DNA from: Arenicola marina
Lineage: Eukaryota; Annelida; Polychaeta; Arenicolidae
Reading direction: 5' to 3'
DNA: 64,000 nt
Assembly (NCBI GenBank): GCA_964019135.1
Contig: OZ025248.1
Span: 44,695,670-44,759,669 of the forward strand
Every line of letters begins with the position of its first letter. The first letter of the stretch is position 1. The notes below the pieces were generated by a model, which was given only the letters and a program-made list of their open reading frames with translations, searched no databases and was not told where the DNA came from. Positions 27,541-38,090 of the stretch are shown here, one piece after another. A program made the translations under genes and the position numbers.

Positions 27541-28160
27541 ACACTAACAGGTGCGCCAGATCTGGAAGAAACGATTTATACATGCATTGGACGCATTGAC
27601 ACATAAAGAACCACACAATGGCGCCACTGCATGATGGAGCTCGCAATCGATCTCGGGGAAAGTCTTATTATGCCATTTCTACTGTACCGGCGGATAGAAT
27701 TGAAGGGTCCATCTTCCGTGTCAGCCCTGATGAGATCGATTATTGTTGTACTGAATGAGACAATGGCTTGCCTCTGTTCTCAATAGAATGTCCTAAACAT
27801 GGCTACAAGGACGCCAGATTCACCGATCAGCGCTGAGTCAAAGTCGAAAAAGTGCTATGGCTTCTTGTCGCCCGTCGATTTCAATGCAATGAGCTACTAT
27901 ACGTGAAACGCTTGCTGGGTGGATTTCGGTTCAATGACTGGTTAACATCCATTTCTACTTACCTATTCGCAATGATAAGTATTGTCTTGTGCCGTTCACT
28001 ATATGTAAACATGGTTTAAATATCTATTATATTTCCCGATATCGTATTGAGACAAATGCTTGAGAAATCGAATTAACTTGAATTTTCCTGATTCCAGCTC
28101 GCTAACGGAAATAGGATCATGCTTTTTATTTTGACTAAAAGCAATTATGGATTTCTACCA
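27541..28160. other. Unique sequence, no gene seen
   Basis: Single-copy sequence without splice-supported exons, tandem repeats or recognisable transposon ends. Confidence 0.5.
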
Positions 28161-28164
28161 GAAT

Positions 28165-28330
28165 TAGGAAACCGCCAAAATCCGCTCGGTCGGGGCTTTA
28201 TACCGCCAAAATCCGCCCCCCCCCTCCCCTCCCCCCGTTTTAAAATATCCACTCTATAGGGGTATCTTTTTCATCATAAATGTCCGCTCGGTAGGGGTAT
28301 ATTTTTCATCACAAATGATCCGCTTTCTCT
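28165..28330. repeat. Dispersed repeat, copy 1 (inverted relative to 39840-40010)
   Basis: It contains short internal duplications (ACCGCCAAAATCCGC twice; CCGCTCGGTAGGGGTAT and TTTTCATCA twice). Its reverse complement resembles 39840-40010 (GATGAAAAATATACTCCTAT, then GCGGATATTTAAAA, then GGGCGGTAAAACGCCC). Long C runs follow at 28350-28410. Confidence 0.6.
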
Positions 28331-28729
28331 GGCATCAAGGCACCCGCGGACCCCCCCCCCCCCCCCCATCCCCGCCCCAGATTTCTATAATAGTGCCCCC
28401 CCCCCCGGGAAAGACCCCCCACCCCCACCCCTCTCTCTTTCGCCTACCAAAGAAAATAAACCAATATAGTGTCTGTGCCATCATCGTTGCTGTATATTCT
28501 CTTATGTGCCTATTCAATTCACTATGATTGTATAAGTTATATATCAATATCAATTTGGTTTTGAAATTATATGTTTAAGGTGATTTGAAATAATGACAAC
28601 ATAATGGAAAAGTCGAAAGGTTTTACTTTTATTTATTTCTCAATACAGCACTAAGGGTCATCAAGTGCCTCCAGACGAGTATCGGGAGCCTGGAAAGAGC
28701 GTTGGTTAATATAAATAACAATACTAATA

Positions 28730-28782
28730 CAGTAAATACCTTCTTACTATGAAATTCTTTCATAGTACGAAGGTATTTACTG
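28730..28782. repeat. Near-perfect 53-bp palindrome (24 of 25 pairs, 3-nt loop)
   Basis: The left arm 28730-28754 (CAGTAAATACCTTC...) pairs with the right arm 28758-28782 (...GAAGGTATTTACTG) with one mismatch and the loop TTC. Pairing stops at both ends. The loop is too small for an ordinary microRNA precursor. It could be a miniature palindromic transposon or a cruciform. Confidence 0.85.
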
Positions 28783-28889
28783 GTATTTGGGAGAACACTA
28801 CTTGAAAGGTATGGAAGGAAGTTCAATTATGTGAGTGCTCCCACCACCACACCTATGGAGTAGAAGGGTCATTGTCGTAATATAATTTA

Positions 28890-29349
28890 GGATGTGTTCG
28901 ATTTACCTGAAGCCGACGGGAAACCGACACCCTTTTTGAACCCGGTTTCCACGGTTTGCCCGGGGCCGGCCCGACAGCTCAGTGGGCTAGAGCGCTTGCA
29001 TGGAGTGCGCTAGTCACCTGAGAGCCTAACGGCACGTGGATCGGTGGGTCGAGCCCTGCTGTGGTCATGTCTGTGTGGTCACAAGATAAAGATCCCATGT
29101 CTTTCTTCGTAAAGAGTAGGGGGTTACTCCTGGGGATATGGCTCCACTCTCCCTTCCTTCTTCCATTGAGGCGATATGACCAAAAGTGGTTAAAGCGTCC
29201 TGAATAACCAACCAACCAATCAACGGTTTGCCCACTTGAAGGCAAACGCATCGCTTAATTGTTTACAGACCAAACCGGTTTCGATTCTTCGGCTGTCGAA
29301 CAGTCAGTTCGGCAAAGTGCTTTTGGTTTCATGTAAATCGAACACGTCC
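28890..29349. mobile_element. Small inverted-repeat transposon interrupted by a SINE
   Basis: Terminal inverted repeats GGATGTGTTCGATTTAC (28890) and GTAAATCGAACACGTCC (ending 29349) match at 16 of 17 positions. Without the SINE at about 28965-29225 the element would be about 200 bp and non-autonomous. The terminal motif GGRTGYGTTCGATT is shared with the 1.36-kb insertion at 39000-40362, so both belong to one group. The transposase family is not determined. Confidence 0.75.
28965..29225 (+). mobile_element. tRNA-derived SINE, most complete copy of its family here
   Basis: The head resembles a tRNA: CCGACAGCTCAGTGGGCTAG (A box region), then CACGTGGATCGGTGGGTCGAGCCC (B box region, split across about 29032-29055). 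The body has GATCCCATGTCTTTCTTCGT and GGGGTTACTCCTGGGGATAT. The tail is ATGACCAAAAGTGGTTAAAG then CGTCCTGAATAACCAACC. Related copies lie at 20651, 20881 and 27031. It is inserted inside the 28890-29349 element. Confidence 0.85.
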
Positions 29350-29520
29350 AACGCTTCCCCATGGCCAGCTCATTAACTGGGTAAACTGAACTTAAAGGAC
29401 TTGGCTGGATAGTACTTCTTTTAATCAATGAATCACTATGATAATCATTACAACCAAGAACATAATATAATACGTTAAAAGTAAAATTGTTGGCACACCT
29501 AGGTAGCTAGTTGTTATATT

Positions 29521-29842
29521 ATGGGCGTATCCAGGGGGCGTGCACAGGGGGCACGTGCCCCCCTTTCAGAGGCCCAAAAGTATATATGTGCACCCCCACC
29601 CCCCCTTTCATAGTCTGGGCTCTCATTAAATATATCAATGCATAAATTTTGTTCAGAGCCCCTCGATACCCGGTCACAAGCCATCTCTCCACCCCCCCCC
29701 CCCCCCTGGGCGCTATCGGAGGCGTGGACTCCTCCCGGGTCGTATGTTTTAATCGACCACCCCTTTTCAAATTCTTGTATCCGCCCCTGATTTAAAACAT
29801 TTTATTGTGCCCCCCACTTCAAGAATTCTTGCACACGCCCAT
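29521..29842. mobile_element. Small transposon with ATGGGCGT ends
   Basis: It starts ATGGGCGTATCCAGGGGGCG and ends AAGAATTCTTGCACACGCCC with AT. The terminal eight bases are inverted copies. The interior is rich in runs of C and has a second internal GTATCCGCCCCTGAT end near 29775, so it may be composite. The interrupted element at 50163-50840 has related ends. Confidence 0.55.
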
Positions 29843-31184
29843 GTATACCTTGTGTTATTTATCAAGAGTGCGGATTATATTATGAAGACAATGGTAACAA
29901 TAATATATCTAGGTTTTAATTGAAGAATTCCAGCTAAACACACGTGAACACCAGGCATTTTATTATCTACGGGTCGACGCCACTTCTATATTATATATTA
30001 TATCCAGCAATCATTTGGTAATGTGTACTGAATATATCATGTTGCCACTCTCATACCAACGATAAATAAAGTAACAGTTAATGTGTTGCATGCTAATGCA
30101 AGTCCGGCCGGCTTATACATAATAGACGAAGTTGATCTGAAGAAATGGAGGTTATTATTTGGTGGTAAAACGCGTTTTTAAGCGTCATGCTTCTCTACGT
30201 GGAGCCCGCGGTGATTTCACCGACTGTTTGACAGACCACGACTTATCTAGGTCAGGGGGCGGGGCTTAGGTCGGAGTGTGGAACGGTGAATTAGCGCGGA
30301 GCTCGGCGAAATATTCGCTTCTAATTTACTTACGAGTTCATAGCGCCATCTTTGATTCAACAACAGATCGTAAGTTTAAGAGCAACGAAAATACGCGTTA
30401 TACTGGGGTGTAGCTATCTTCGTGCAATTTATCTGACACCCAAATCTTCGAAAGGGCATTACACCTACAGGACACAGCTCCACTGTACCGTTGATCCTTT
30501 CCATTAAAGCATTATGCGTCAAAAATCAGAATAATTACCTTATCAGTAATATGACTTAATAGCAGGCATAGACTGCAAACCTATACATTACAAGGTAACA
30601 TCATGTATGTTGGATAGATTCCGTGTCAATTAATGATCCTGAACGAAGGCTGCAAAATAATTTAACTATTTTATTATATGGTTTGGACAATTCTGATGAT
30701 AGAGCAATGATATGTTATCGAAAGATTCAGTTTAAATTCTGCCGTTCGATTCGGATATGCACTGTTTGTCCAGTCTACGCTAATTAATGTTAATGGCAAC
30801 GTGTACTAGGTACACTTGAATGGAAAACGAGATATAAATTGTTATTGCTTGCCATGATACATTTTCATCTTTAGAGTCTTCGATAAATTCTTTACGATTG
30901 CAATCATTGAATCATTAAATTTGCGATTAACGGAATATCTCTATATCTCACATTGCAATTGAATGCCTCTTTACCTCACGACATGCCTCCATTTTACTTC
31001 TTATCGACGAAAGGTACTAAATGTGCTTAAGGCAATATTTTGTTTTGCAACAGGTTCACTGTATGTTCTTATCATACATCCATATTATCCATTTTAATCA
31101 TATCACAGTCGCGTGTTACACACTGCGATTCAGAATGTATCCTGATATCACGTACTTAGTATTCCTGTTCATGATTACATGTCA
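29843..31184. other. Unique AT-rich sequence, no gene seen
   Basis: Single-copy sequence. A GC-rich island near 30230-30320 (GGGGGCGGGGCTTAGG) is the only obvious feature and could be a weak promoter. I found no adjoining exon. Confidence 0.45.
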
Positions 31185-31189
31185 GTGAT

Positions 31190-32425
31190 CCACCTTCCTT
31201 CTGGTATCGTCAGTGAGATGAAGCCACCTTCCTTCCGATGTCGGCAGGATGATGCCACCTTCCTTCCGATGTCAGTGGGATGTAGCCACCTTCCTTCCGA
31301 TGTCGGTGGGATGATGCCACCTGCATTCCGGTGTCGGTGGGATGATGCCACCTTCCTTCCGATGTCGGTGGGATTATGCCACCTTCCTTCCGATGTCGGT
31401 GGGATGATGCCACCTTCCTTCCGATGTCGGTGGGATGTAGCCACCTTCCTTCCGATGTCGGTGGGATATAGCCACCTTCCTTCCGATGTCGGTGGGATCT
31501 AGCCACCTTCCTTCCGATGTCGGTGGGATGATGCCACCTTCCTTCCGATGTCGGTGGGATGATGCCAACTTCCTTCCGGCGTCGGTGGGATGAAGCCACC
31601 TTCCTTGAGGTATCGGTGGGATGTAGCCACCTTCCTTCCGGTGTCGGTGGGATGTAGTCACCTTCCTTCCGGTGTCGTTGGGATGAAGCCACCTTCCTTG
31701 AGGGGTCGGTGGGATGAAGCCACCTTCCTTCCGGTGTCGTGGGGTTGAAGCCACCTTCCTTCCGGTGTCGGTGGGATGTAGCCACCTTCCTTTCGGTGTC
31801 GGTGGGATGAAGCCACCTTTCTTCGGTTGTAGAAGGGTTGTAGCCACCTTCCTTCCGGCGTTGGTGGGATGAAGCCACCTTACTTCCGGTGTGGAAGGGT
31901 TGAAGCCGCCTTCCTTCCGGTGTTGGTGGGATGAAGCCAACTTGCTTCCGATGTTGAAGGGCTGTAGCCACCTTCCTTCCGGTGTTGGCGGGATGAAGCC
32001 ACCTTTCTTCCGGTGTGGAAGGGCTGTAGCCGCCTTCCTTCCGGTGTTGGTGGGATGAAGCCAACTTACTTCCGATGTTGAAGGGCTGTAGCCACCTTCC
32101 TTCCGGTGTCGGTGGGATGAAGCCACCTTTCTTCCGGTGTGGAAGGGCTGTAGCCACCTTCCTTCCGGTGTTGGTGGGATGAAGCCACCTTTCTTCTGGT
32201 GTGGAAGGGCTGTAGCCACCTTCCTTCCGGTGTTGGTGGGATGAAGCCAACTTACTTCAGATGTTGAAGGGCTGTAGCCACCTTCCTTCAGGGGTGTTGG
32301 TGGGATGAAGCCACCTTTCTTCCGGTGTTGAAGGGCTGTAGCCACCTTCCTTCCGGTGTTCGTGGGATGAAGCCACCTTTCTTCCGGTGTGGAAGGGCTG
32401 TAGCCACCTTACTTCCGGTGACTCC
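31190..32425. repeat. 31-bp minisatellite just downstream of gene A
   Basis: About 40 units of 31 bp with core GCCACCTTCCTTCCG and GTCGGTGGGATG. The left part (31190-31800) is a monomer array. The right part (about 31800-32420) alternates two unit types, one with TTGGTGGGATGAAGCCACC and one with GGAAGGGCTGTAGCCACC, giving a 62-bp dimer period. The array ends within about 20 bp of the stop codon of gene A, so it is likely in or just past that gene's 3' untranslated region. Frames of 323-346 codons on the minus strand come from the repeat. Confidence 0.95.
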
Positions 32426-32441
32426 TCTCCAATCTCGTGCA

Positions 32442-34703
32442 TCAAGTGAAAATGGCCGATACTTCAAGGGCATCAGCGTACGCAGCATCTGTGTGACAAG
32501 TTCTCATCCAATGTCAATAAGTCGTTGCCCGAATGAAGCGGCCGGATTTAATATATTGAACAAGGTTATGATATAATGCTGGGATCAAAATAATACCTTT
32601 AATCAATATACATTTTAATATATCAACATCTGAGCTGGCTAAATATTCCCCGAATTATTTTAATCATGATCAAAATAGATTACATATCATATTCCACACA
32701 GAAAAATACAATACTTGGTCAGAAGATTCATATTAAAACCCCTTTGAGAGCCACCCACTTAATTAGATTTATTTAAGGTTTTACCTGTGTGAAATCGGCA
32801 GCGACTTGTGGTTGGGCAGTATAAAAAGGTAGGCATTGAATTTGTCAGATTCTCGTAGAGACATGGTTTAATTGTCTCGCTGACCATAAACCACCCCAAG
32901 TCGTTCTCACACCCGAGGTATTCATCGTTCGCCACGAAGTATCTCCCTATGGAAAAGTCTCTGCAGAGCGAAATATACAGGTAATATATTTATCTACAGG
33001 ACAGTGAATAAGTCCTAGTTATAAACTGAGTAAAAATAGCGGTCCAACAACTTCTCCCGCTTCACAATATAGTAAATTTTACCATTGTTCGTCCAATGTA
33101 TTTGTCAGTATATATAGTTGTTTATAATTCTCTGCGCATTATGTGTATCTGGAGTCAAACCCATTTCATTTAATGCTATGGATGTTGACCAATGTGTTGT
33201 GAATACAGTTAAGCAACTTTAAAGAAAGCACAATGGCTGATCACCAGGCCATGTAGGGCTCAAAAGCGTATGTTATGTCATGTCTTGGAGTGGTCCAACT
33301 AGTCGGTTACTATGGTTACACATGCATTAAACACAGCTTATGGCGCTCGTGCATTATACACTCATAATAATACTGATTTCTGACAGCAACGATAGCCAGA
33401 GAATTAAATGCTTTATATTCAAAGGTTGCTGATTTTGAAAGGTTTGGCCAATAAACTGCCCAACCTTATAATTAAATAAACAAAAGTAGCTACCCCTGCA
33501 CGGAGAAGAAGTTAAAGCTGAAGCTCGATATGTCCGTGTAGGTTGAGTCGATGACACGGGCCTGAGTAAACCAATTGGTTCGGTTGGCGCCCACAGCATC
33601 AAACGCCACGTGCATGACCTCTACGTTGTCCTTGGTCATCGCCACTTTTAACTGCATTGAAGAAGAAGTATAAAACCTGAAGAAAGGTATTAATTAGATT
33701 GATGTCTCATTACTGAAGATATATACGCCTTGCAGTTCAGTATACCATCAAGCAATTAGTGCTTTAATCTGCATATATTCGTATTCGGGAAAACTGTTCT
33801 TATTTGTATACATTGATACACTGACCGCTAGCCCGCTTCATTTGGTAGATTTACCTGTTTTATGCGACTCCAGTAGTTAGGCACGGACACGATAGGGGAC
33901 CGGAAGTGACTTTCCGGCGCATGCGCCCTGATGGAGTCGTTCACCCAGAGGTCAAACGTATCATACGAACTGGTACCGGTGACTCGGAACAGCAAGTACC
34001 AGCCTGCCGTCGCAAGCTTCAAGAGAACATGGATAACGGCTTGATTTAGTTGTTATTATAGTCATACTTGTGTATCATGCGGACATAAGCCTATAACTTT
34101 TAACCTATGACGTTCAATATCCCAATTGTTCGCGGATGATGAAACAGGAACCGCTGAGCATGTTGAATATTGCCGCGGATATTGCATCAAATTTATCATT
34201 GTCTTGAATTTTACATTCAAACAGTATCATTATGTTCTTCGTTGCCCATAAGTGTCGCAAACGAGTAGACGAAAATGCGACCGCAACGCTTTACAATAAA
34301 TAATGAAGAAGCTAACAAATCTTGACATGAAAACAAAACGCACATTGAGCGTCATCAGGAATTCGCTTCCGGTGCCGGGACTGTCGTAGTACCGACTTCC
34401 GAAGAAATGCTGACAGCGGCCATCTTCCGCCCTGTAGCTCACGGTGGCGCAACCCGGTGTTAACCGACACAGCGACGCGCAGGTCAGGCTCGATCTGGCC
34501 GAGACGTGAGTGCCGGGGCCGAGTTCCGGCGGCAAGGCGTTGGCCGACCTCAGCTCCCAGAAGGAGTAAAGGCTGAGCCCCTCGATCGTACTCCCGGTGC
34601 TGCTTGGCGGCCACAGAGCCACGAGGCCAGCCACGGCCACGACGAAAGTCCAGTTGATGACGTCACGCGGACAGTTGATGACGTCACGCGGACGCTCCCG
34701 CAT
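32442..34703 (-). CDS. Gene A: five-exon secreted cysteine-rich protein with PAN/apple-like first exon
   Basis: Exons on the minus strand: 34703-34344, 34016-33855, 33651-33494, 32960-32785 and 32488-32442. All borders are GT/AG and the phases (0, 0, 2, 1) join without a break into 300 residues. Exon 1 gives a hydrophobic leader (FVVAVAGLVALWPP) and a cysteine-rich module (CASLCRLTPGCATVSYR...GRCQHFF) like a short PAN/apple domain. Exon 2 has GWYLLFRVTGTSSYDTF. Exon 4 has the core YLGCENDLGWFMV and CLYEN...LYCP. Exon 5 ends ADALEVSAIFT. Many cysteines and NxT/S sites suggest an extracellular, possibly carbohydrate- or protein-binding role. No function is known to me. An upstream ATG at 34784 would add 27 residues but spoils the leader. 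The paralogue at 37363-41075 confirms the exon structure. Confidence 0.8.
34663..34700. promoter_or_regulatory. Tandem duplication carrying two TGACGTCA motifs
   Basis: GTTGATGACGTCACGCGGAC occurs twice in direct succession (about 34654-34693), duplicating DVIN and its neighbours in the leader of gene A. Each copy contains a perfect palindromic CRE-type TGACGTCA. The motif may be coincidental to coding sequence. Its position near the gene start makes a regulatory role possible. Confidence 0.4.
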
Positions 34704-34844
34704 GGCGTTCGTCCGGCGTTCGTTATAATTATTGTAGGTGATCGCGGCGAGGGGAACACGTACGTCAATTGGAGAGTCCACCACGCCTCGCCGATGTGTC
34801 TCTCTCCTATCAGAGGTACCGCTCTGTAACGTGACGCTCTCGTC

Positions 34845-35250
34845 CTAGCCGATTGGTTAATTCGCGTAGGTTTGCTTTCTCCTTCAGGTGACTGGTGTTA
34901 CTTTGCGTAGCTTTGCGTTCCGTCACGTGACTGAAGTTAATTCACGTATATTTGCGTTCCGTCACGTGACTGCATGGTGTTAATTCGAGTAGGTTTGCGT
35001 TCCGTCACGTGACTGAAGTTAATTCGCCTATATTTGCTCTCTTCTTCAGGTGACTGAATTTAATTTGCGTAGATCTGTTCCCTCCTGAAGATGACGGATG
35101 CTAATTCGCGTAGGTTTGCTCTCTCCTTCAGGGGACTAAGGTTAATGCGTATTCACTGGCCTGCGTGCTTCCAGTAAACCCGTTAAGGTCTGCTTTCTCT
35201 CACGGGTAACTTCTATTAAATTGCGCATGTCTGCTCCCCTCCTATGGGAC
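34845..35250. promoter_or_regulatory. Degenerate 40-60-bp repeat with three palindromic E-boxes upstream of gene A
   Basis: Seven or eight imperfect steps of the type TTAATTCGCGTAGGTTTGC then TTCAGGTGACTG or GTCACGTGACTG. GTCACGTGAC occurs at 34922, 34961 and 35004, the palindromic site class bound by bHLH-ZIP factors such as USF/TFE/MITF. It lies 140-550 bp upstream of the gene A start on the minus strand, so it is a candidate proximal regulatory region. Confidence 0.5.
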
Positions 35251-36660
35251 TGATATTGATCTACGCTGTTTTTTGTCCTACATTCCGAGAACTAATACGT
35301 CGTCACACAAAGCTACGAGATTAATATCAAGCCATGAGCCTACATTATGAGTTCGCTGGGAGGAAAATCACTGCCGCAACAACCCGCTATTGAATCACGA
35401 GGAAAATCAATTGCACGTGTCACACAAGTTGTGCGGAGAGTGACCGTGACATCCGCAAAGATACCTACGTCCCAATTATATTCTTTCCCCGAATAAATAG
35501 AAGGCGCGGTGCATGCAAACACAGGAGAAAAGAGAAGAGTAGCCGTCAACGAAACCATATGCAACAGCCAACACATAGAACGTCAATTTGCATTCACCCG
35601 ACCTTGACGGGGCCGGAAGTCACACAGGCGGGTGAAGATGGCTTACAATGGGAGCATTTAGCGGGTCGATAGAGACAGGGGGGAGGCAAAGTGTGCCATT
35701 AATATCGACTGCTTCATCCTTCTTTTTCTCGGTTTTGCAAATCGCAAATGCACGTTTTATTTGTTGAACAACACATATATATGCAATGTATATATCTCGC
35801 AAGCACCTATTTAAACATGTAAGTGAGCACATGACTCATGTAAGGACATGCATGTATTCCTGTTCGTGCATTATGTGCTTATTGTTATGCAACCATAGTG
35901 TTATTGCAATAGGGCAGTCATCGCGCCACAGCACTAGCGCTTCCCATGATAGGCAGCATTGGGGTTCTATTCAACAAAGAAAATGGTTAACATTTTATTC
36001 TTGATGATACCCTCCTACAACAGTCTGGCCAACAAGAGGAGGCGCCATCTAGCGTGAAGCATGCAGACAGTGTGTGACAACGAGGCAACGATTTTTGGCG
36101 TCGGTTTTTTTCCTTGAAAGCATGCACAACGTCACAGCACAGGCGGATCAAGGAGTATGTCTCGGGTGGGGGGGGGGACTAAATACGAATGAATCCCCTC
36201 TAAAACCTGACGAGGGCGGAGACGGGTGGGGAGGGGGGCCGGGGGGAGAGGTGTGGGCATTCAGAAATATTACACTCAAGTGTGGTTCTTCAAAAGCCGG
36301 CCGCATTTCCCAATAATCAGCGTTACGTTCTCGAATCTGATCGCAAAAATTCATTAAACAACTAAATATAACATTTTAACTTATAACAAAACATACGCAG
36401 GCGCACATGACTCGGATACAAGTATAGCAAAACAGATATTTATTATCGTTAATAAATATATTTATATATGAAGTTCCATTCCAGAAGTGAAATATTTGTT
36501 GATTTATAAAATATCATTTGCTAGACGAAACAGGTATGCAAATCAATGTTTCATAGATAAGTGGAATCCCATCATAGACAAGTACAGCAAAAACACAGCT
36601 CAACTGAATCAATGATGATTAAGTGCAGGTGTCGTCCGGCCCCTTCTCTTTTAGGAAGAA
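35251..36660. other. Mostly unique sequence with a G-rich patch, no gene seen
   Basis: No supported exon. 36160-36260 is G-rich (several runs of 5-9 G). Small open frames lack splice borders or recognisable motifs. Confidence 0.45.
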
Positions 36661-36689
36661 TGCCGTTTTCCAATGCAAAATTTAGGCCA

Positions 36690-36900
36690 TCTGAGGCGTA
36701 GACCCTGCCCCCCCCCCCCACCGCCCCATGCTCTCGTGAAACAAATTGTGGATCCCCCCCCCCTCCCCCCGGTGGTCATTTATTTTGCTTTTGGTGGACC
36801 CTCAAGTCGCCACTTGTTTCGGAACCCCCCTTCTCCCTCGGTCGCAAGTTTCCAGAGGACTCCTCCTTTCTGAAATCCTGGATCAGCCCCTGGTTCTAGG
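36690..36900. mobile_element. Remnant of a GGGGCGGATC-type small transposon
   Basis: The right end (CGGTCGCAAGTTTCCAGAGG, then ATCCTGGATCAGCCCCTGG) matches the right halves of the elements at 42507-42681 and 63690-63870. Two C runs and a GTGGATCCCC mark the decayed left side. Confidence 0.5.
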
Positions 36901-37484
36901 TAACCAATCAATAGCAACTGGTCATGGTCAACTTGTGCGTCTCTGGATCGAGTCTGCGTCATTGTTAGCATGTGACTCCACGACGACTTCAGGTGAAGAT
37001 GGCGGCTATCTCCATGGCATAAGCGCCATCTGTCGAAAAGTAGCAGAAACCGTGTCGGTATTATGTTTGCAATTGTTACGGCAATCACGATGGTCACCTA
37101 GTAAGTCATATCTCTATAGACTATAGACGCACCAGCCATTCAACCAACAAGCCTTTCGCATGTGGTGATTTAATGTGCAGTTATTTTGTGATAGGAAGAA
37201 CTTCATATATGTTAATTATTACACTTTTACCAACGATTGAATGGCGAAGCATCTCACACGAGGAACAATATGAAAGCCAAGCGTCTATAACAGCTGCAAG
37301 ATTGTCAACATTTCTATAGTCGACAGAGATTTTGCTCACCATGTATACTAATATATTCTTACCTGCTTCAAAGCCACATTCGCTAGTTCCTGGACAATAC
37401 AGGGAGCCTGGCGAAGAACCAGTGCGCTGCTCGTAGGGACAAAGCTGCATGGTTTCTGTGATCATAAACCAACCCCGATCCACG

Positions 37485-38090
37485 TCGCACCCTCCATAGG
37501 CCGCATTAACGTTGCACCCTCCATAGGCCGCATTAACGTCGCACCCTCCATAGGCCGCATTAACGTTGCACCCTCCATAGGCCGCATTAACGTCGCACCC
37601 TCCATAGGCCGCATTAACGTCGCACCCTCCATAGGCCGCATTAACGTCGCACCCTCCATAGGCCACATTAACGTCGCACCCTCCATAGGCCGCATTAACG
37701 TCGCACCCTCCATAGGCCGCATTAACGTCGCACCCTCCATAGGCCGCATTAACGTCGCACCCTCCATAGGCCGCATTAACGTCGCACCCTCCATAGGCCG
37801 CATTAACGTCGCACCCTCCATAGGCCGCATTAACGTCGCACCCTCTATAGGCCGCATTAACGTCGCACCCTCCATAGACCGCATTAACGTCGCACCCTCC
37901 ATAGACCGCATTAACGTCGCACCCTCCATAGACCGCATTAACGTCGCACCCTCCATAGGCCGCATTAACGTCGCACCCTCCATAGACCGCATTAACGTCG
38001 CACCCTCCATAGGCCGCATTAACGTCGCACCCTCCATAGGCCGCATTAACGTCGCACCCTCCATAGGCCGCATTAACGACGAAGAAACGT
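37485..38090 (-). repeat. 27-bp coding minisatellite inside exon 4 of gene B
   Basis: Units of 27 bp (CGTCGCACCCTCCATAGGCC then GCATTAA on the plus strand) encode VNAAYGGCD on the minus strand, in the frame of the flanking exon. The same nine residues correspond to VANDEYLGC in gene A, so the array grew from native exon sequence. Exon 4B is 743 nt and exon 4A 176 nt. The difference, 567, is exactly 21 units, and the whole exon stays open. Variants (AAC for GAC, GTC for GCC) are mostly substitutions that keep the frame. Confidence 0.92.

Noticed and set aside
27077-27646. 189-codon minus frame as a proline/glycine-rich protein
   Set aside because: It runs through a SINE, a G-rich repeat and a long C run. 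Low complexity explains it.
28730-28782. MicroRNA precursor
   Set aside because: The 3-base loop and nearly perfect 25-bp arms do not fit a normal precursor, and no transcript context is seen.
31210-32345. Minus-strand frames of 323 and 346 codons as a repeat protein
   Set aside because: They are translations of the 31-bp array. The unit is not a multiple of three and two overlapping frames are equally open. The adjacent gene A stops before the array.
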